In this document: piece by piece, positions 1 through 10,539 of the stretch
How the letters are laid out: each line of letters starts with the position of its first letter
Numbering within the stretch: position 1 is the stretch's first letter
Assembly (NCBI GenBank): GCA_026261815.1
Contig: JAMPIT010000230.1
Coordinates: forward strand, 43,484,501 to 43,548,500
Reading direction: 5' to 3'
Source of the DNA: Monarcha castaneiventris obscurior
Taxonomy: Eukaryota > Chordata > Aves > Passeriformes > Monarchidae
Length of the DNA stretch: 64,000 bases
Program-made: the position numbers and the translations under genes
The notes under the pieces: generated by a model
Databases searched by the model: none
The model's input: only the letters and a program-made list of their open reading frames with translations
What the model was told of the DNA's origin: nothing

Positions 1-136
1 GGGCAGGGGAGACCCCCATCCCCTTGCTGATCCTATAGCATAGGAGAAGCATTTAGCCCAAGGCCATATTTGTATCCTTGGCCTGTGGCTGCTCCCGCAG
101 CTGTCCCACTAGGAAGAAGCAGGGCTCAGGTTTTAC

Positions 137-296
137 CTCCTGATCCCGTAGATGTAACACACGGCGATGGTTTCCACCAGCACGATGAGCAGCAGGGAGA
201 GGGTGGCTGCGTAGTCGTTGAAGATGTCAAACCAGTAATTTCCAGCCTCCATGGTGAAGATCAGGCCAATTATACAGTTCATGAAACACACAACAC
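137..296 (-). CDS. SLC6A20: SLC6A20 coding exon 9 (residues 435-487, splits codon 488); last exon in the window
   Basis: Acceptor CCACGCAG|GTGTTG and donor AGGAG|GTAAAA. It encodes TM9-TM10, including [16 protein letters not shown] and [17 protein letters not shown]. The donor at 136 leads into an intron that continues off the left edge. The first 136 bases of the window are intron. Confidence 0.95.
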
Positions 297-3200
297 CTGC
301 GTGGATAAAGCAGGGATCCTGCCATTACACCTGGAAGTTTGTGTAGGGAAAATGTCACACTTCTCGTGACTAAAAAGCTGGTGGGATTCTGCTGAGCAGC
401 TTCCTCTGAGGAGAAGTATTTTATTTTTCCCCCCCATGGAAAAGACCTGTCCCTGTGCATGTGTGACTGTCGTTAGGCTGCTGCTCCTTACACCTGCACA
501 GTCACAGCACATCACCCCAGACATGGTCAGGACAACCAAGTCTTAGCAACAGCCTTGTCACATGTGCATGCAGCATCTGCTGGGCACCCAGCTAAAACAG
601 GTTTTTAGGTAGGACAACTGATCTCCATGCCCCAACAGGAGCACGTGTTTCTTTTGGCCAAAGACTGAGGTGGTTCACAGTAGGGATACTGGTGATGTGA
701 CTGAAGAGCTGCTTGCTGCAGCTATCTTGCCATTGGTACCATCCCTGTGAGCTTCACCAGTCTGATGGAGCTGGGATGTGTTGGGAATGTTGTAAATGCA
801 CAGCCACGGCTGCCCTGGTGCTTTGGGAGCTCCCAAGGGAAAGTGCTGCACAGGCTGGGCAGGATTTCAGAAGGGCAGGCAAAACCTTCCAGCAGCATAT
901 TTGCTATTCCCTGCTCCACCCGAGGTCAGAGAGGGACCCTCAGTGGCAGTGGGACCCCACAGCTTCTGGACACCCCCACGTGCTCACTGTGGGGCCTGGG
1001 CTGCAGCCTGGCAGGCGCCTACCTGAGATCACCTCCTTGGGAAAGCGGGAGGCAATGACCTTGCTGTCGGTCAGCGGTGTGAGGATGGCAGCCGTGTTCC
1101 CCAGCATGCTGCCAATGCCCAGCATCAGCAGCATGAAGAAGTAGAGCACAGAGTACAGCTGGGGCACCTCCATGTTTTTGATCGCTTCCGAATAGACGAT
1201 AAATGCCAGTCCCGTCCCCTGGACAGCCTGACAGAGACAAGGCGGGGGAAACTGAGTTACAGGAGGCTCCTCAGCTTGATAAAGGATGTAAGAGAGTGAC
1301 TCTGTGTCTTGACAAAGTACACCCAAGGTGTGGCTTTGCACAGCAAAGGTGGGTGAGGTCTTCACTGTTTTATCCCAACTGCATGGACACTGGGTGCTAA
1401 TGACCCGAGTGAGCCCCTGCCCCATCCTGAGGTGTAGCAATGATCCCCAGCCCTTGGTCAGGCAGCTCCTGGGCTCACATGGGCACCTGGGCTCAGTGAG
1501 AGCAAAGGAGACAGCACAGACTGGCAACTCACCGTGTCTAGCTCAGCTTCCAAGCTGCAGTTTTTAATCTGTGGTGCTAATTGGGCATATTCCTGTGGGT
1601 AGGTGGCCATGAGGTAGTCTTTCATCTCGTTGAGGTTGTCTGCTGTTAAAGAGCCTTCCTCCAGGTCAAAAGCATTCAGCAGCAGCAGGATCACCCTAGG
1701 AAGGATTACAGGAATTTAATGGCTTTCAGGCCCAGGACACCTCATCCCTTTTCTCCACTGGCCCCCCTGGGGAAGCTTTGCTGGCCCCAGGGCTTCAGTC
1801 TCCCTGGTCAGAGCAGCAAGTCCAGCAGTGCTGGGATGTGGGCAACCTTGTGCTCCTCTGTGCCTTGGAGGGAGCAGCTCCTGTGCCCAAACTGCTGCTG
1901 CCAGGCAGGTATTTTGGGTGCTGCCCAGTGCTGGCTGGTATCTCTTCCCCTTTGCCCTCTGGTCTCACGTCCACACCCCACCAACTTTAAAGTCTTTTGG
2001 CAACAAACAAGAGCTAGCAGCTTGGTTTCCTCTCTGATCAGCAGATAGATTGAAAGCTCTAAAAATATGAGTAAATGTGTAACTGGCGTGGGCCCTGTGC
2101 CAGGAACTGCATGCAAGCTTGCAGCTACAGGGCACAATCCTGCAGGCTGCTAGGCTCTTGCAGAGCACCACAGCCAAGGAGGCTGAGCTCCTGGAACAGG
2201 GCTTAGCCTTAAAAAATGGGATCTGAGCATCGCTGCATTTATTAATCAGCTCCCCCACACTCCCTGGAGCATGTGCCAGAACATGCAAGAACACAGGGAA
2301 AGTGCCTCTGTGACCTGCCTAGGCAAACTCATCCTCTTGACCAGGCCCGTGCCTGGAAGCAGCACCCAAGTGTCAAAAGGCAAAGCGCTCTGACCTTTCC
2401 TCTCAGGCTTCATCGCTTTGAATAGCTCCTTTAGCTTTATTAGAGCAGGATTGGGTCTGATCTTGGGGCAGTGTTGGCAGTGCTGCGTGCTGTTATTTAT
2501 TTACCTCCCCCCTCAGCTGCCCCAGAACAGCTTGCGGTGGAAAACCAGTGAAACAGGGGGCTCTCACTTGTTGATGCAGCTCTCGTAGTTAAAGGTGGCC
2601 TTGAAGCCGTAGATGGAGAAGGTGACGATGCTGGCGAATATGGAGGTGGTGCTGTTGATGAGGGACACGATGATGGCGTGTCTCTCACAGTTGTTGCTGG
2701 GCTCGTTGTAGCTGGCAAAGGCGATGAGGCTGCCGAAGCCAAGGCCCAGCGAGAAGAAGATCTGCGTGGCAGCGCTGATCCAGGTCTTGGGGTTGGACAG
2801 CTGCTCCAGCTGCAAAAGCCAGGTGAGAGAGCAGGACCGTGAAGTTTCACACCAGTGCCCAGCACTGCCCCTTCCAGCCGGCAGGGATGGGGACAAGGCC
2901 AGGGATGGGGCCCTTTGTGCACTCATTTTAGGTCAGGGGTGGTTTTGGGCAGGGTTACAGCTTTGACTGAAAGTAATAAGTTATGCTAATGGGAAGGTGT
3001 TTTTCTGCAGGAAAAAGCAAGCAGCTAATGGGTATCATGGCAGAACAGCCTCCAGCCACTCCCAGCTGGGGTTTCCAGCTGCCAGACCTAGGCTACTGCT
3101 GCAAAAATTCAGTATTAAAAAAAGGAAGACCAAGACCCTTTAAAACTTACATGCTCAGTAACCGGTAACATTTCCTGAAAAATTCAACAGAGTTTTTCTG

Positions 3201-6200
3201 TACCTTTGGTGTGAACATGTAGACGAGCCCATTCACGGCTCCATGTAGTGTTAATCCTCTGATGAGGTATATGATGAGAACACAGTATGGCAAAGAGGCT
3301 GTCACATACACGACCTGGGGAAAGAGGGGAAAGACCTTGGTCTAAAGAATACGTAAGACAAAGCTAATTTGCTATGTCAGTCTCACTTTACATAAATAAT
3401 TTCCATTATTGTGTTTGTTATAATGTATTAAGCTTTAAATAAATATTATCAGACAAATCTAACTTTAGATTTACATTTTAGGGAAACAAGTTTTTAATAA
3501 TACTGAAGACCTGCACTACTCTTCCCAGGGTCTTTTCTTTGATAGGAAAACAAACAAAAATCTAAAATATTTGCAGCATTCACAAACTCAGTAACTATCA
3601 ATCAAAAACTCATTAGGCAAAGGTTATTCATTATTTACTCTATAAGGAAGGCAAGCAGAGGTCATAAAAGGTCAAAATCAAATTTGAATTGAATCAAATT
3701 GAATAAAAATTTAATTTAATCAGTTGCAGCAAGTTTGAGAGGTTATTCCTAGTTTACAGTCTCTTGGCTTTCTTGTATTTGGCTAAGACGATTTGGGGAT
3801 TACAGCCCTCAGCTTGCTGCTTAGTGAAGGCTCAGCCAGGACATTGGGGTTTTTCTCCCCACTTCCTCATGATTTCTGCTGTGACTAAAAAGCAAGCAAA
3901 AACTGTCCAGTAGATATCTTTTTTTTTTTGCTTGCAAAGCCCAAGGAATAGGCATCTCCTGACATGGCTGTGCTGTATTAGATGGCTTTCCTCATGTCCA
4001 GCAGCCTGGCAACTGGTGCTGCAGAGAGCTGGCTGTGTCTAAAGGACTTTTCTGGGTTATTTTTTTAGTGTCACTCAGTGTTTTGGTTGATCCTGTTTCA
4101 GCTGCAGCTTGGCAGGGCAGCAGGGGCAGCCGAGCTCGGTGCTCGGGGGGAGATGCCGCTGCCCCGAGGAGCAGCAGCAGCCCTCCCGCTCCGGGATGTG
4201 TCCATCTGTCCATCCCGCAGGGCTGTGCCCGCTCTCACCTTGCCGGTGGAGGCGGTGCCGCGGAGGATGCAGAGGTAAACCACGAGCCAGGCCAGCGTCA
4301 GGCACAGCGCCTGCTCCCACTGCACGCTCCCGCTGGCCTCCAGCGACGGGGAGATGTTGAGGGTCTGCCGGTACCAGAAGTACTGCGTGGACGAGGTCTT
4401 CTCACACTCCGGCTCGTAGCCCGTGCGGTTGCTGTTGAGGGGGCAGGTGGCCCATGGCAGGGGGTCCTGGAGGGAGGGACATGGAGCGAGTGCCGCCGGC
4501 ACGGCAGGCAGAGCCGAGCTGCCGGGGGCGGACAGGGAGGAGGATGATGGCAAGGGCGGCTTTCTGCCCGGGCTTGCTTCTCTCTGCATGGTGCTGCCCG
4601 GGGCTGGGGATGACCCCCTTCCCTGGGGATGATCTCTTTTGACACTGTCCCTTGGGAATGACCCTCTTCCCGAGGATTGATGCTTTCTGATCCTCTCCCC
4701 TGGGGACAAACCTTTCTGACTCTCTACCCAAGGACAGATCTGCTCTGTCCCTCTTTCTTGGGGATGACCCAATTCTCTCCCCATGCACTGAGCCTCCTTA
4801 ACCTTTTCCCCTGGGGATGACGCTCTCCAAGCCTCTACCATGGGGCCAAACCTCTCCCCTGCCATCAGACAGGCCCATCCCTGGATGCAGGACACCCTGG
4901 CACCAAGGCACATGTGACTGAAGAGTCACAAGGCTGGCCTTGACCTGAATTTCATGGTGAGGCGAAGACAACAGCAAATGTCTCTGGGAAGACCATGGAG
5001 GGAGACACCACTGATTCCCTTTTCCCTCCAGAAAAGCCCTGGGTTTCTGAAACTTTTGACAGCCCTCCACCTCCCCTTCCCAGCTGACAAGGGTGCCATG
5101 CAACCCCCAGCACCAATGCAAAGCCACCATGGCCCTCCACAGCCACAGTGGGCCCAAACTGGGCCATTGAGAGCCCACACACCACAGTGGGGCCAAACTG
5201 GGCCATTGGGAGCCCACACACCACAGTGGGGCCAAACTGGGCCATTGGGAGCCCACACACCACAGTGGGGCCAAACTGGGCCATTGAGAGCCCACACACC
5301 ACAGTGGGGCCAAACTGGGCCATTGAGAGCCCACACACCACAGTGGGGCCAAACTGGGCCATTGAGAGCCCACACACCACAGTGGGGCCAAACTGGGCCA
5401 TTGGGAGCCCACACACCTGGAAGGAGTGGAAGAGGTACCAGAAGGCCCAGGCGTTTATCACATTGTAGTACATGGAGAGGAAGAAGGAGACGACAACGCT
5501 GGCAACTCCTGCAGGCATGGAGGGAGAGACTTGGTCAGCAGCAAAACCCAAAATGTCCAGGGTTCCGTAACATCTGTGGGGTGTGGGAGCAGCACTGCCA
5601 TGGCTGATGCAGCAGGGGCTGTGTCCCTGCACAGCCACGTGTACAGGACATGTTCCTGTCACTGCAGACACTGCCTCCTCCTCCCACCAGGACTGTCCTG
5701 AACTGGATTTTATACACTAGGCCCCAGGGAGGGAATATTCAATGTATCATTAAAAATAAAATGTGTGCGTACACAAATTATTGATAGCTTGGGTTTTCAG
5801 GGTAATTTAATAACATAAAAATATATCTAAGAGTGGACATTAGTAAATGGTAGACTGGAACAGCGGGAAATTAAGGCATCATTTTATCACTCATGTTGAG
5901 CTTACTGGGAAGGTGTTCTTGGGGTCAAAGCCCAGTGTAGGCAGCCCCAAGGGCTGGGTTTAGCACTGGCCTTCACACCATGATTTGGCAGTCTGCCTGA
6001 GGGCAGGGGAACTCACACCTCTGAATCCAGACCCAACACAGCAAGCTGGGGTCTGGCACCAGTGCCCCACAAGGGACAGGATAAATGCATGCCATGAGGT
6101 GTCTGGCTTTGCTCAGCGTGGTGAGACCCAGTAAAACATGAGCTCCCACCTGGGTCTTCTCTGAAAGACAAAGCTCTCCTGTCTAAAATCACCCACATTC

Positions 6201-9200
6201 CCTGTGTGCTGGAAAATGCAGATGGAAGCTGAGAACATACCAACACCGCAGAGGTAGGGGCTTATTATTTTCCAGGCGCCGATGCTGCCCTGCCGCATAC
6301 GCTGCCCCACGGCCAGCTCCAAGTACAGCAGCGGCATCCCCTCGGCAATCAGCATCACAAGGTACGGGATCAAAAAGCCACCTGTGGGAACAAATCCAAC
6401 AGTCAGCCTTCAGCAGATCAGTGGCAAGATAAACACCACACTGCCCTATTTGTGTTCAAATCGAGTTGTCAATGTCCCAGAGGCTGGCTGGGTCTGGGTC
6501 CTGTCTAGGCATCTTGAGTACTGAGGGCATGGCCCAATCCTGAAGGACATCTCACAGAGGTTTCAGGCAGTGTCCCAGAGGCTGGTGGGCGCTGACTGCC
6601 TGGGCACAGGGAATTTTCCGCAGGGACTTGGCAGGGCTGGGATTTCTGCTGTTAAACTGTGCTGGTCGGCGCTGTGGTGTGGCAGAGCTGCCCAGATGAG
6701 TCTGGGCGGTTTGAGCAACGCTGGGGGCTGGGGCTGTTAAAGGGTAACCAACCACCCGCCAAACCTTGTAAACGATAATGAGACAAAGAGGACGAGGGAA
6801 AGATTTACTTCAGCATGGGGTGTTCTGCCTCACAGCCAAAGTGCTCAAAGAAAAAGTAACAGCAACGTCTGTGTCAAACAGAGAGTTTTGAGTTACATAC
6901 TGAAGTCTCACCTTGCTAAAAAATAAAAAAAACAACGACCATAAAACCAAACTAAAAAACTCCCAAATCCCCATGCTGAGCCCACAAGAACCAGCAAATG
7001 AGTGAAGGTTTTTCCTCCAGGGCCCCACTTCTGGGAGCAGACCCTGGGACAGAGGCATAGAATCTCCTCCTGCACGGAGCTGCTCGTCCCTGCTCCCCTC
7101 CACATGGAGAGCCACGGAGATGCTCCTGTGGAAGAGAAGCAGCAGGAATGGGAAGGCTGACAGTGAGGAAGGGGAAAGGACCTTCCCACCTGGCAACCAG
7201 GATGTGCTTTGGCTTAAATTTCTACCGGAAAAAAATAAAATCCTTGTATTCAACTTGGGGCTCACTTCAGAAAGAGCTGCTGACTGAGTCAAAAGCTGGA
7301 TTTTTGCGAAGGCTTCCCTGCTTCCCTTTTTACAGCAAGCCAAAATATTTACGTAAATATCTCTTATTTAGGATTTAATCTGTGGCATTAACATTCCTTG
7401 CAATGGGCTCTGTGCAGCGCTGTGGAGGAATGAACTCCGTGCAGTGACTGAGGCAAAGACCTGGAAATAAACACAGAGCAATAATCCGGTTTATTCTGGG
7501 AATTAATTTCCCACCTCCCAGCTCTCTTGTTATTAACAACCCCTTTGTTAGTCTGTTAGATAACTTCCTATGCCGCAAGGGAGCTGTCGGAGGTTTAAGA
7601 GCTCCTGCAGCCGCTCCGTGCCGGTGGGGTGCCAGCTGCCCCAGCAGCCACCGAGGGGAGATCTGCCTTGTACCACAGGGGAATCGGCATTAGGCCCTTG
7701 CCAAGGCTTTTCCACCCTCCCAGCAGCGCTGCCACATGTTTGGCATTGACTGTGCCACCTGGCGAGGAGGAGAAATGCCTTCAGGCTTGTTCTTCACCCT
7801 GATGTCCCCCCGCAGCTGGGGGTGCCGGGGCTAAGCCCCTGCCCCTTGCTCTGCATCCTGTTTGCACACAGATCTTGCTCCTAACGCCGCTGCTCCCACA
7901 GAGTAGAACCAGAATGTCCCATATACGGGACTCTGGGCGGCCGATAAACCAGCTCCTTATCAGGTCTGAATCAGCACAGCTCCACTCGACTCCCTGCTGC
8001 TTTACACCGGGCGTTGCTCCCTACGGTGCCAGCCGCCTGCAAAAAGCAGCCCCCGGGCCAGATCCCTGCAGCTGGCAAAGCACGTGGAGCGTGCCCTGGG
8101 GCTGCTCAAGGCGCTGGGCTTGGCCGCGGCACCCCTGCCCCTGCTCGGGCTCCTGCCCGGGGCTCCGAGGCTTCCCCGCCCGGGGCTGAGCCCCAGCCCC
8201 GCTCCAGAGCCATGCCAGCCTCTGGCCCAGCCTGACGAGGGACGGAGTAACTGAGTGAGGGTTTGAGTGCTCCCTGCTCTGCCCAGGTCATGCTCTCGGC
8301 AGGAAAGCAAGGAGAAGGACGAGAAGGAGGCAAACTGCTGATGAACAGAATGTCAGGTGATAAATACTGCAATATAAATACTGCAAATACTGCTTATCAC
8401 TATCAGCCGCGATAAGGGCCCTGCTGCCCTGCTGGGCAGGACAGGGGCTGGCTCTGTGCTTTACTACGAGGAAGATGCCAAACAAGCTGGTGTCCCCCCT
8501 AATCCCAGTGCCTGGCATATCCAGCTTTTAAGTTCCTGAAACGATGTTCTGTATGTGTGGGTTTTGCGAACCCCTGGAAAGCCACAGAATCCTCTTTAAC
8601 AGGGCAGTGAATAAAACAATTAAGAAAAGCAAAACCTCCTGTCAGGAGTTTTAATTTCACAGTAGAAAGAGCTGCCTTTCCCCACATAAATCTAAGTGGT
8701 GAAGAGAAAAATAATGGAAAATTTCATGAAAAATAACGGAAAAAACATTCTTATAAAACATGCTTTTCAGAAAATACTTGGGTGTATCATAGAATCATAG
8801 AACAGTTTGAGTTGGAAGGCACCCTTTGAAGGTCATCTAGTCCAAAGCCCCTGCAATGAGCAGGGAAGTTTATTTAATCTTCTCTTCAGGTTAATCAATC
8901 AGTTTTGGTTACATTTCAGAGAATCCTCACCACCCACTACAATACAGATAGCCATCTGTATTTTGTAGTTAAAAGAACCACACAAAGCCCCCAAAATATC
9001 CGAGTTTTGCTGTCCTTCAGGACGTCTGCCATGATCACGTGCAGTTTGACTGTGCACAGAAACATTCACATTTTAAGCTTTGTGCTAGAGTTCAGTGTCA
9101 GATATGAAGTCTTTACCCCTAAAGCATGTGTAGGCAAAGACACACAAAATAACAGCACATCTATAATTTCTGCTATCTGAAGTGTCTAAGAAAGTTTCAG

Positions 9201-10539
9201 CCACTGCAGTGTCTTCTACTCACCCTTCACCCACCATATTATCTGAATTTTTCTGACCTGATCTCACAGGACAGCTCTGATGCAGTCTCAGCACTGAGAT
9301 GCCTTTTCAAGTAGCAGCATGAACCAATTCCTACTACCACAAGTGCATTTAGAAGTAAGCTACCAGCCAAAAAAGCAAGCATAAAAGGAGCAAGAAGTCA
9401 TTAAACATCTCAGTTTTTCTTCCTGAAAGGAAGAGAAGGCAGGAGACCAGAAGCAGATGAGGCAGATGCTCACCATGTCCCTTAGTGCAAGACTGACATG
9501 GGTGCAAAACTGCAACAACAGATGCAGCATGAGAAGCAGTAAAAAACTTGGTTGTTTTACAGAGAGAGTCTATTTCTAAAGATTCTTCAAAACAGTGGTA
9601 GCTGTATACTAGAGGAGATTATTAGTACTGGTCTTTAATTAATCTATTTAACTGACTTCTGATTTCCAAGGAACAACAGCTGTGGTTCATATATGCCACA
9701 GACATCATCTTTCTTCAGTTTGGACCCAGGAGTAGAATAAACTTTCAAAGAGGGTTTGGGGGTTTTCTTTTTGGTTGGTTTATTTGTCTTTGGAGGACAA
9801 ATCAATTTATCCCTTATTTTCAAAAGTTACTGGGAGGCTCTAGCTGTGGAACTCCTGTTGATTAAGGCATTTCAGCCAGCTTCAAGGCAGATTTGCAGCC
9901 AAATTAACATCTCCTAAAGTAAGGCTCTGTATAAAAGACATTAATGACAGGTACTTGAAATGATAGAGCTGATCTTTAAATTAAATTAGTGTCATCATCT
10001 CCCCTTCTTGATATTTTCCAAGTCCCCATAGGTGAATGTAGAGGGACATGAACCAGTTTCTGACACCTTCAGAGTGATACAATGGGGCAAAACTGTAATA
10101 AATGAATACCATGTGGATCCATATCTGTCACTCTACCTCCATTCTTTCAGAAAACAAGGGCTTTCCCACTGCTCCATCGCCACTTACAGGAAACCAACAC
10201 CACTATATTGGGGCAGCTGTCAGGTGAAAGCCTAATGCTAAAGAATACATAAAATAAAGCCACAATAAAACAGATTGCACAACAACAGAAAGCCAGACCT
10301 TCTACTCTGCCCCGGACCCTGGTGGGTCGACAGGCATTAGCATGGACAACACACTTTTGGATTTAAAGCTTGCCACACTCCTTCTCAAGGGAAGCAAGAA
10401 AATGTAAACCACACTTACCTCCTCCGTACATCTGGCATAAGTATGGAAACCTCCACACATTTCCCAGCCCCACAGCATAGGAAATGCAGGCGAAAACAAA
10501 CTGCAGGGGATTGTCCCATAAGGGTCGGGATTTCTCCAT
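137..10539 (-). CDS. SLC6A20: SLC6A20 sodium/chloride-dependent imino-acid transporter, coding exons 1-9 (3' part off the left edge)
   Basis: The spliced exons 10539-10419, 6381-6241, 5508-5417, 4466-4239, 3314-3204, 2809-2568, 1695-1533, 1227-1023 and 296-137 join in frame to 487 codons plus two bases. The product matches SLC6A20 (SIT1/XTRP3) closely along its length. That plasma-membrane transporter of kidney and intestine carries proline and other imino acids with Na+ and Cl-. The SLC6 signature GNVWRFPY is in TM1 (about residues 26-33), and the conserved TM6 stretch is near residues 245-266. The large extracellular loop has sequons NRT (131) and NIS (155) and a cysteine pair near 126 and 139. 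Human SLC6A20 has 592 residues, so about 105 C-terminal residues lie left of position 1. The start fits the family's MEK N-terminus with a good context (GGCAATGG). All introns are GT-AG and I see no frameshift. LZTFL1 lies upstream on the same strand, as in human. Family assignment is very secure. Confidence 0.97.
1023..1227 (-). CDS. SLC6A20: SLC6A20 coding exon 8 (residues 367-434, splits codon 435)
   Basis: Acceptor CTCTGTCAG|GCTG and donor ATCTCAG|GTAGGC. It encodes TM8 and the following region, including [31 protein letters not shown] and TDSK. Confidence 0.96.
1533..1695 (-). CDS. SLC6A20: SLC6A20 coding exon 7 (residues 312-366)
   Basis: Acceptor CTTCCTAG|GGTG and donor GACACG|GTGAGT. 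It encodes the extracellular loop after TM7, with FDLEEG and [14 protein letters not shown]. It is less conserved than the membrane exons but the same length as in human (54 codons plus the split one). Confidence 0.95.
2568..2809 (-). CDS. SLC6A20: SLC6A20 coding exon 6 (residues 232-311, splits codon 312)
   Basis: Acceptor CTTTTGCAG|CTGG and donor AACAA|GTGAGAG. It encodes TM6 and TM7, including [20 protein letters not shown] and the SYNEPSNNC loop. It is the most conserved part of the protein in this window. Confidence 0.96.
3204..3314 (-). CDS. SLC6A20: SLC6A20 coding exon 5 (residues 195-231)
   Basis: Acceptor TTTCCCCCAG|GTCGTG and donor CCAAAG|GTACAG, 37 codons in phase 0. It encodes TM5 ([18 protein letters not shown]) and the loop [13 protein letters not shown], very close to human. 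It was found from the splice sites because no long open frame marks it. Confidence 0.95.
3315..4238. other. SLC6A20 intron 4, no gene
   Basis: AT-rich intron with a poly-T run near 3919-3930. The segment next to exon 4 is GC-rich. I see no exon, repeat family or RNA gene. Confidence 0.6.
4239..4466 (-). CDS. SLC6A20: SLC6A20 coding exon 4 (residues 119-194)
   Basis: Acceptor CTCCCTCCAG|GACC and donor GGCAAG|GTGAGA. It encodes most of the large extracellular loop 2 with sequons at N131 and N155, then TM4 ([18 protein letters not shown]). It is GC-richer than the surrounding introns. Confidence 0.96.
4467..5142. other. SLC6A20 intron 3, non-repeat part
   Basis: A GC-rich intron segment between the minisatellite and exon 4. 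The stretch 4600-4850 has loosely repetitive CTCTTTCCTGGGGATGA-like motifs, repeating roughly every 30-40 bp with strong divergence. No exon or RNA is recognised. Confidence 0.6.
5143..5416. repeat. 39-bp minisatellite, 7 copies, in SLC6A20 intron 3 next to the exon 3 donor
   Basis: Seven head-to-tail copies of a 39-bp unit (CCACAGTGGGGCCAAACTGG plus 19 more bases) run from 5143 to the exon 3 splice site. Copies are nearly identical, differing mainly at one site (CCATTGAGA versus CCATTGGGA). Because 39 is divisible by three, the array is open in several frames on both strands and translates as 13-residue repeats; these are not evidence of a gene. Each copy contains, on the minus strand, the GTGTGTGGGCTC that forms the intronic side of the true donor at 5416. 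Confidence 0.95.
5417..5508 (-). CDS. SLC6A20: SLC6A20 coding exon 3 (residues 88-118)
   Basis: Acceptor TGCCTGCAG|GA and donor TTCCAG|GTGTGTGGG. It encodes TM3 ([15 protein letters not shown], then [12 protein letters not shown]). The intronic side of the donor is also the edge of a 39-bp tandem array that starts immediately downstream in the transcript. Confidence 0.96.
6241..6381 (-). CDS. SLC6A20: SLC6A20 coding exon 2 (residues 41-87, splits codon 88)
   Basis: Acceptor CCCACAG|GTGG and donor GTTG|GTATGT. It encodes TM2 and the following cytoplasmic loop, including the conserved block [20 protein letters not shown]. The junction with exon 1 gives four consecutive glycines, where human has GGGS. 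The intron before it is about 4 kb. Confidence 0.96.
6382..10418. other. SLC6A20 intron 1, about 4.0 kb
   Basis: No coding exon is recognised. It contains a GC-rich patch (about 7590-8290), a small group of GATA motifs (7943-7963 and 8358-8416) and one short CR1 tail (8787-8866). Long first introns often hold regulatory sequence, but nothing beyond motif matches shows this here. Confidence 0.6.
8787..8866 (-). mobile_element. CR1 LINE 3' tail, short fragment
   Basis: Starts on the plus strand with TCATAGAATCATAGAA and continues GAGTTGGAAGGCACC and GGTCATCTAGTCCA. This is the reverse complement of the avian CR1 3' end. Only about 80 bp survive, a typical 5'-truncated copy. Confidence 0.85.
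10419..10539 (-). CDS. SLC6A20: SLC6A20 coding exon 1 (residues 1-40, splits codon 41)
   Basis: It begins [10 protein letters not shown] and covers the cytoplasmic N-terminus and TM1, including GNVWRFPY. Unwound TM1 residues form part of the sodium and substrate site in LeuT-fold transporters. It ends at donor GAG|GTAAGTGTG. The reading frame would run on to position 10585, but only the Met at 10539 fits the family start. Confidence 0.96.

Noticed and set aside
4926..5671. Long open frames on both strands encoding 13-residue repeats
   Set aside because: They are a by-product of the 39-bp tandem repeat, whose length is a multiple of three. Only exon 3 within this span is coding.
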